From NCBI GenBank assembly GCA_005408345.1, contig SEMN01000264.1, positions 248,001 to 312,000 of the forward strand: a DNA stretch of 64,000 nucleotides, read 5' to 3'. The notes under the pieces are model-generated. The model saw only the letters and a program-made list of their open reading frames with translations, was not told the origin of the DNA and searched no databases. This DNA comes from Macquaria australasica. Its lineage: Eukaryota > Chordata > Actinopteri > Centrarchiformes > Percichthyidae. A program made the position numbers and the translations under genes. Position 1 is the first letter of the stretch. Each line of letters opens with the position of its first letter. Shown piece after piece: positions 58,346-64,000 of this stretch.

Positions 58346-60418
58346 TTTTGTAGCTGGATATAATTTGTACTGTATTAAAATATGAATGAGTATACTGATA
58401 GTGAGTTGCTGCTTGCTACTGTTGAATTTCTAGTATTGATGAAACAGTGAAAACATAAAAAAAAAACATGAGGGTTGAGATGACAGGCAGACTTCGGTAC
58501 GAGCTGATTGGCTGGTGAAAGAGGTGACATGACTTACGTTCTAAAACCAGCTGCTGGTGATTTGACAGGCTGAGTCGCAGGCGACGCAATCAGCTGGCTT
58601 GATTCGAGCTGAGACGGGCCAGTTCACACCACTGCAGCTTTTCCCTGCAACGTTCTAAAATGATTTCGTCTCGTCGCGAATCTTTGGTCTGAACTGTTCT
58701 TAAATAGTCACTGTTGTCAACTGATGGGTCTCTTTTTACTGACCTGGAATCAGCTCGCATTAGTGCCTCTGCTGGTCAATGTTATAGAAAGCACGGCAGG
58801 AAGCCTGATCCTGAGTCAGCGCTCAGGGGCTTTGAAATCCCAGAGATGACCCCGTGGTGTGTAGTGAGCTTTGGATTAGCATCAACAAATCAAAATGGGA
58901 TTGGCAGGTGGCGCCCACTCATTCATTCCTTTTAAAATGGACTTTACTTTACACTATCTCACCTCCTAAGGAAAGACCGCTCCAACAAAGGCAAGAGGAA
59001 GGAGGCCAAGAAATATTTTAATCCTGCTTGAAAGGGGGGTAGTCTTTTACCATGGAAAACCATGATGAACAAGCTTGTAAAGGCCCAGGGGGGACTGCAT
59101 TGCTTTAGAAAGTAAAGTTTCATTGAAGATGTTGGGCTCAGTTAGACAACAGACCGTTGACGTATATTTACTTTTTTATTCTCGTCAACTGAATGAATTT
59201 CTCTCAACACAGTGCAGCCGGGCCCCATCTGTAATGAAAAGGGGGAGGCCGGGCTCTAAATGAAACGCTCCTCCGACAGGGTAATTAAGTCCAGACACAA
59301 AGGGCTCAGCAGGAAGGAGTTTAATAGAGGAGGAGTTGGTATTCTCCGGGGGAAAGTTGGGTCCAGCAGAACCCTTTTGGACTGAAGGGGAAGGGCGCAG
59401 GAGGTTCATTGGCCCTGGGAGCTGGCCTGCAGCCACTTCACACCGCAGGTACCGGGGACACACACACACAAAGATATTACTTATCTGTTTCTTTCTGCTC
59501 AAGTTATCAAATGAAATGCCTAAAAATGGGGCCTCTTCTTCCCATCAAAAACCAATCATCAAATAAGATGTGTCCAGCAGAATCCTAACTGAGAAGCTGT
59601 AAAATATATGATGCCAAAGAAACAGAAGCTGTGTCTAAAGGCCGGGCTATGCTAGAAATGAGCTTTCATATGACCTACCATATAACCACATCTAAAGGCA
59701 AAAGTGTTTATACCTGTTCAAAAAAACCACACTCGTAGCGGTGGACACTATGAAGTGTACAATAGGGATAATGGTCACGTTTTGCTCACTTTCGGACAGC
59801 AATCATGGTGTTGCACTTGGTTGTGCATACAAAAAGTGATGGAAGTAATTGTGTGAAGAATGAGAAAAGAGAGCTTGAGAGAAAAGTAAGGGGCGATCCT
59901 GCTTACTTTTTAGCTCTGCACTTCTGGTCAATCACTGTGCTAAGTGGCCCTGCTTACTGAATAGTTGGTTTCAGAAATGTATTGGGGGAGGGGGGGACAG
60001 TAGAGCAAAAGGCAAATTTTCCCTTTTTTAAAGTTGTTTTTGAGTTATTAAAGGGGACTGAAAATTATTCCATCTTCCAAAGAAAAAAATTGTTCAGGTA
60101 AAATTAGAGAAAAGACATCATGAGAACTTTTGCATGGTAGAAAGGTTTTTCCATCTGAAAGTCCCAACCTCCAGGCTCAGAGAGCTACTGGTTAGGTACA
60201 CAAACAAGGTGGAGGAGGGAAAGCTGTGCAGAACACATGTCATCTTTAACACATGCTCTAATTGTGCTAACTTCCAGGGAATTAAATTATAAAATAAAAC
60301 ATTCGTTTTTCTGGGGACCGCCGCAAAAAACACCTCATCCCCTGGAGGTCCTTTAAAACTGCACGTGGCCGACTTTGGTTTTATCTTTTACTTGTGTACT
60401 CTTGTTTTTATTCCCCCG

Positions 60419-60441
60419 ACACACACACACACACACACACA
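60419..60441 (+). repeat. (AC)11 microsatellite
   Basis: Uninterrupted AC dinucleotides. Confidence 0.92.
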
Positions 60442-63071
60442 ATGCCATGTAGTGGAAAATCAAAAGGACATCACCGCCAGAACTTTCTACTTTTAACTCA
60501 TTACATAATGCGTTCTCATTTCTTTTTTGCACTTATGCACGGGTGCTTGCATGCTCTGCCGGAGCACCGCGGGCTGCATGCGTGCGCCACGTGCTTTGTG
60601 TGTTGTGATGACGGAGCGTCGTCGAGGTGGATGCGCTCTGCTGTCTGGAATAGCGCTGATCCTCTTAAATGATTACTAGCTACGACCAGAGGGAGAGAGG
60701 GGACCTGCGTGGGGAACATGCAGACAGATGTCTCACCCCCACCCTCAACAAAACACACACACACAGCATCTATGTTTAGTTCAGGCTACAGGGAAGCTCG
60801 GACTAGATCCCTTTCCTTTAATAGACTCCAAGTCTATATTGCTCATTTGTACCCGGACAAAGGCAATTCCTTTAATTTATTCAGCACCTTTTCCTGGCAG
60901 GAAGTGGATTGTGTATTAAGCACTATAAGGGGAAAATGGGCCTCTCAATGAGGAAAGTTAGCTAAATTAGTTGCGGCAGTCTGTTGCATCCCTACAAATC
61001 AGCCAGTTTGTAAGTGTTCAGTTGATGATGTGTTTTTAAAAAGTGTCTTTGTGGATGCCCTAAAACAAATTGACACCATCATCATGAAACTAATTATTTT
61101 CTGTTTGCTTGTGAATGCATGCAGCATCCCTACAGGTCAGATACCACACTGAATACATGACAATCGTATTGCATTGTCTGTCTTTGCATATATGTGTAAC
61201 ACTGCAATGCTGTGCTGGAAACGCCATCTGTAAAAAGTGGTTCTATTCAGTCTGGAAATGGCAGGTCTCCTGAGGGGATAAAACATGCAACAAAGCTTTT
61301 ATTTCACTCAGAACAGGAAATGCAGGTCAGTCAACCCAAACCTGACGAGGGTCTTTTGTGTACCAGGTTTCTGTGCCTCATTTACTCAGCTAATCCTAAT
61401 GTGGCTTTAGAAATATAGGAATGACTCGCCTAAACAAAAGCTAATGTTTGAGTAATCTTTGGGATTCTCAAAGTTGTACATTCCCACTCTGTTCTGTGAA
61501 CAGAACAAAAACACCAAAAACAACAATTGTTCATATCATGTTCATCATCATGAGCTTGACAATCAACGATGTAAGTTGATCCACAAAGAGGCTCAGCTGC
61601 ATATTTGACCCCAAAGAAATCTAAGAACATAATCACAAAAACTGCCAAGTTTTCTGGATGCAAAGTCTTGTTTGCTGACGGAAGCAGAGAGGTGATGGAG
61701 GAAACGGCACATTACAGATGGATGACAGAAGAGTGCCAGCATTGTCGCATGTTCTTTCTCCCAGCAACCGTTGGGGAATGTGCGTGGTGGTGCTAAGTGT
61801 CGGTGTCAAGCCCTGCCCTTTCCAACGTGCCACTCCCAAGTTCACCACAACTATAAAACATGTTTTGTCTTCGCCTCCCCTTTTTGGCTTTGATTCTCTC
61901 GCCCTCCTCTGTGCTTGACATTTGACTGTGTGTGGGTGCCTTTGGTCCCTGTAGGGAGTCACGCTCTCAGGCTCTGCCGGGGCCCCAGATGCACACAACT
62001 GGAGTCCAGAGCCAAAGATTTGCCCTTTGTCCTGTGTTGTTGAGTGCAACCCTTCACGGACGCCTGCGTGCTGAAAAGAAGCAGACCCATTCTGGATTGT
62101 TTCCCTCTTCTGAAATCCTAAATGTCGTTCCGTCACTGTTTCTGGTTTATTCTGCTTTGTAGCCTTGGGGACATGGCTTTAAAAGACTTCACTGACCCTT
62201 TGAAATCCTGTCAGGCTTGGCCTAGATGCCACAAATCAAGCTTTTCAGTGTTGGTCTTTGACCTTTCTCGATCAGTCAATGATATTTCCATCCTCTATCC
62301 TTTACAAATTCAGAATTATTCTCTTGAATTGAATATCCAATTGATCCTAAAAACTGTCACTGAATTTTTGATGGCAAAAGGAATCACACTGAGCATGTTG
62401 TTGCATGCGCAGTTTGTCTTTGACCAAACGTCAAGGGTACATTGAAGACTAATTTCAGGGACTTACTTATTTTTATGTTTGTCAGTATTCAGTCTTGTGC
62501 ATGATTTTGTGCCCCAGGACACCTGATGTATTAATAACACAGTATGTTCCCAAAACGAGAGAATGCAAAGATTTTATGTACTGTGCATATTGGAAGTCAA
62601 CTAGCTTTGTTAAAATGGTGCATCTCAGTCAAACTGCGCTTTAGTCATTAGAACAGAGCTGGTTGGAACAGCTGTGGAAAACCAACATCTGTGCATCTGA
62701 GTTGATTGTATGACATCATCTGTTCTGTTCTTTGCTTTCTTGGAGTTTGCTCTCTCCAAGGCAATTTCGTTGGAAGATTTCCACATGGACACAGGTGTCA
62801 TCTCTCTTGATACCTACATCAACAACCATCAAAAAACACCAGAGCGACAAGCTCCGCACTTACTATTTTCCTGCTTTCCACCATAAAGTTTCGTCTGAGT
62901 GCTGGTTTGGGAGGTTGGGGGAGTGCTCTGGTGGAACTAGAGGGGAGGTGGGGGATGAAAAGGAAATGGAGGTAACCCCTCACCTCATCTCCCCTATCCC
63001 ATCTCATTCCATTTCATCGCATCCTGGTTGGGGAGTTCCTGGTTTGGCTGCTGGCTTGGAGATGAGAAGGG

Positions 63072-63096
63072 GTGTGTGTGTGTGTGTGTGTGTGTG
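63072..63096 (+). repeat. (GT)12 microsatellite
   Basis: Uninterrupted GT dinucleotides, followed by a G10 run at 63165-63177 with one break. Confidence 0.9.
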
Positions 63097-63289
63097 GTGG
63101 GGAGGGTGGCAAGCCAACAAAACAATGGAGGCTTTGTGAGAGGGTCCCGCCGTGACAGAATTGTTGGGGGGGGGGGGTCAGGGCTTAGTGAAGCGTAGCC
63201 ACTTCATTAGTCAGGGCTCTCCTTTTGCACCACCTCCTCCTCCCATCCATCCTCCCTCCCTGTCATTCTCTCGCTGCCTTTCCTTCCCC

Positions 63290-63449
63290 GCTCACTCGTG
63301 GAATCACAGAGGCAGGAGCCGCTCTGGCTGGACAGCACTGAGCACAGCGCAGGGTTTTGGCTCAGCATTGACGAGGATGTGCTTTTGAGGCTGATCGGCC
63401 TACTTTGGTGCAGTTTCCTCAATCGGTACCGGACTGTTTTTGTTCTGAG
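63290..63449 (+). other. putative 5' UTR exon
   Basis: GC-richer segment after a pyrimidine-rich stretch (63220-63290), ending in the donor TTCTGAG|GTAGGTTTTC at 63449. No coding frame recognised. It could be another 5' UTR exon or an alternative first exon of the gene suggested at 53.7 kb. Support is only the donor and composition. Confidence 0.35.
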
Positions 63450-64000
63450 GTAGGTTTTCTTGTGTTGTCATCCTTCCTATCCCGTCCCGTCCTTGGCCGC
63501 TGACTTGCATCTTCTCTCCCCTGAGCTGCAGTTTTGGTGTCGGATAACTGGATGCAGCACTCTGTCGGGCCTTTGAACAACTGAGGATGTGGTTTTAGTG
63601 TCTGTTCTTATGGAGGCATTTCTAGATCACTCTGTGCATGATGACATCAGTAGAAAACACCATACGTCTAGAAGTTTCACAAACCTGTGTGTATGTATAA
63701 TGTTAGGTTTATATGAGGTATTTGTGTGTCCGAGGAGGATGGGATGGGGGGCTGGGTGGTGGCTGGAGGACTATTGCCTCAGCTGTGTTGACCAAATTAT
63801 CAGTGTTATTAGGATCTACGTGCTTGTGATTGCTTTCTCCCCCCACCCACACTGCCTCTCTTTGTCAAACGCACACCCTCAGGGACAGTTGAGCGTCGGG
63901 GTAATCCTTCACATCCTGTGTGGGAAAGGGCAGAGAGGAGCACTCAGACTAACCCCATCGCTCCCTCATGAGAGAGCCTATCGACTAAAACTCACTGTGT
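63450..64000. other. right edge, noncoding
   Basis: No exon, repeat or regulatory site recognised with confidence. A pyrimidine tract and CTGCAG acceptor-like site at about 63515-63533 is the only splice-like signal. Confidence 0.5.

Larger units (their letters stand above)
53921..63280. other. noncoding, possibly a long first intron of a plus-strand gene
   Basis: No coding exon recognised on either strand. It contains a probable repeat at 58129-58345, microsatellites at 60419-60441 and 63072-63096, and segments that read like conserved noncoding elements (56930-57075, 60770-60960). A CTCF-like GGCAGGTGGCGCCC is at 58903-58916. Confidence 0.6.

Noticed and set aside
1..64000. CRISPR array, insertion sequence, phage, operon or biosynthetic cluster
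   Set aside because: None present; the window is ordinary teleost chromosomal DNA with one spliced gene and repeats.

Overview
This is a stretch of vertebrate nuclear DNA, almost certainly from a teleost fish and probably a percomorph. The evidence is: spliced genes with GT-AG introns, low gene density, many microsatellites and long A/T runs, and interspersed repeats of kinds typical of ray-finned fish genomes (MITEs with terminal inverted repeats, a Tc1-like remnant, 5'-truncated LINE tails ending in a TGGA repeat). There is nothing bacterial, phage or viral here, no CRISPR array and no operon.

One protein-coding gene fills the middle of the window and can be reconstructed completely. It is arid2 (BAF200), the ARID/RFX/zinc-finger subunit of the PBAF chromatin-remodelling complex, on the minus strand. 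I placed 21 coding exons between 43965 (ATG) and 9070 (end of the TAA). Every junction is GT-AG, all phases agree, and the joined CDS is 5031 nt (1676 aa plus stop). The protein has an N-terminal ARID domain, an armadillo-like region, an RFX-type winged helix, a long Gln/Pro/Ser/Thr-rich middle encoded by one 2402-nt exon, and two C-terminal C2H2 fingers. The 3' UTR runs leftwards to one of two poly(A) signals (8328-8333 or 7544-7549).

Layout. 1-4413: no coding exon seen; a truncated LINE tail and other repeats, possibly the first intron of a minus-strand gene whose noncoding first exon ends at a strong donor at 4414. 4640-7520: intergenic, repeat-rich. 7520-9069: arid2 3' UTR. 9070-43965: arid2, whose introns 3, 4, 7, 8, 11, 14 and 15 carry most of the sequence and several MITEs. 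43966-44450: CpG-rich arid2 promoter. 45630-45989: CpG-rich block with a strong plus-strand donor, a candidate divergent transcript. 46000-53700: noncoding, with a dispersed repeat and the C-terminal end of a LINE reverse-transcriptase ORF. 53720-53920: a promoter-like block (GC box, inverted CCAAT box) ending in a strong plus-strand donor. 53921-64000: noncoding, with a third donor-bounded exon candidate at about 63290-63449. The plus-strand blocks at 53.8 and 63.4 kb could be 5' UTR exons of a gene whose coding part lies beyond the right edge; I cannot name it.

I did not find a new biological system. The most interesting observations are local: unusual splice-site environments in arid2 (a 49-nt T tract before exon 10, a TG repeat immediately before the giant exon 15), an 18-bp perfect palindrome one base before the start codon, and orphan promoter/first-exon blocks with no visible coding partner.
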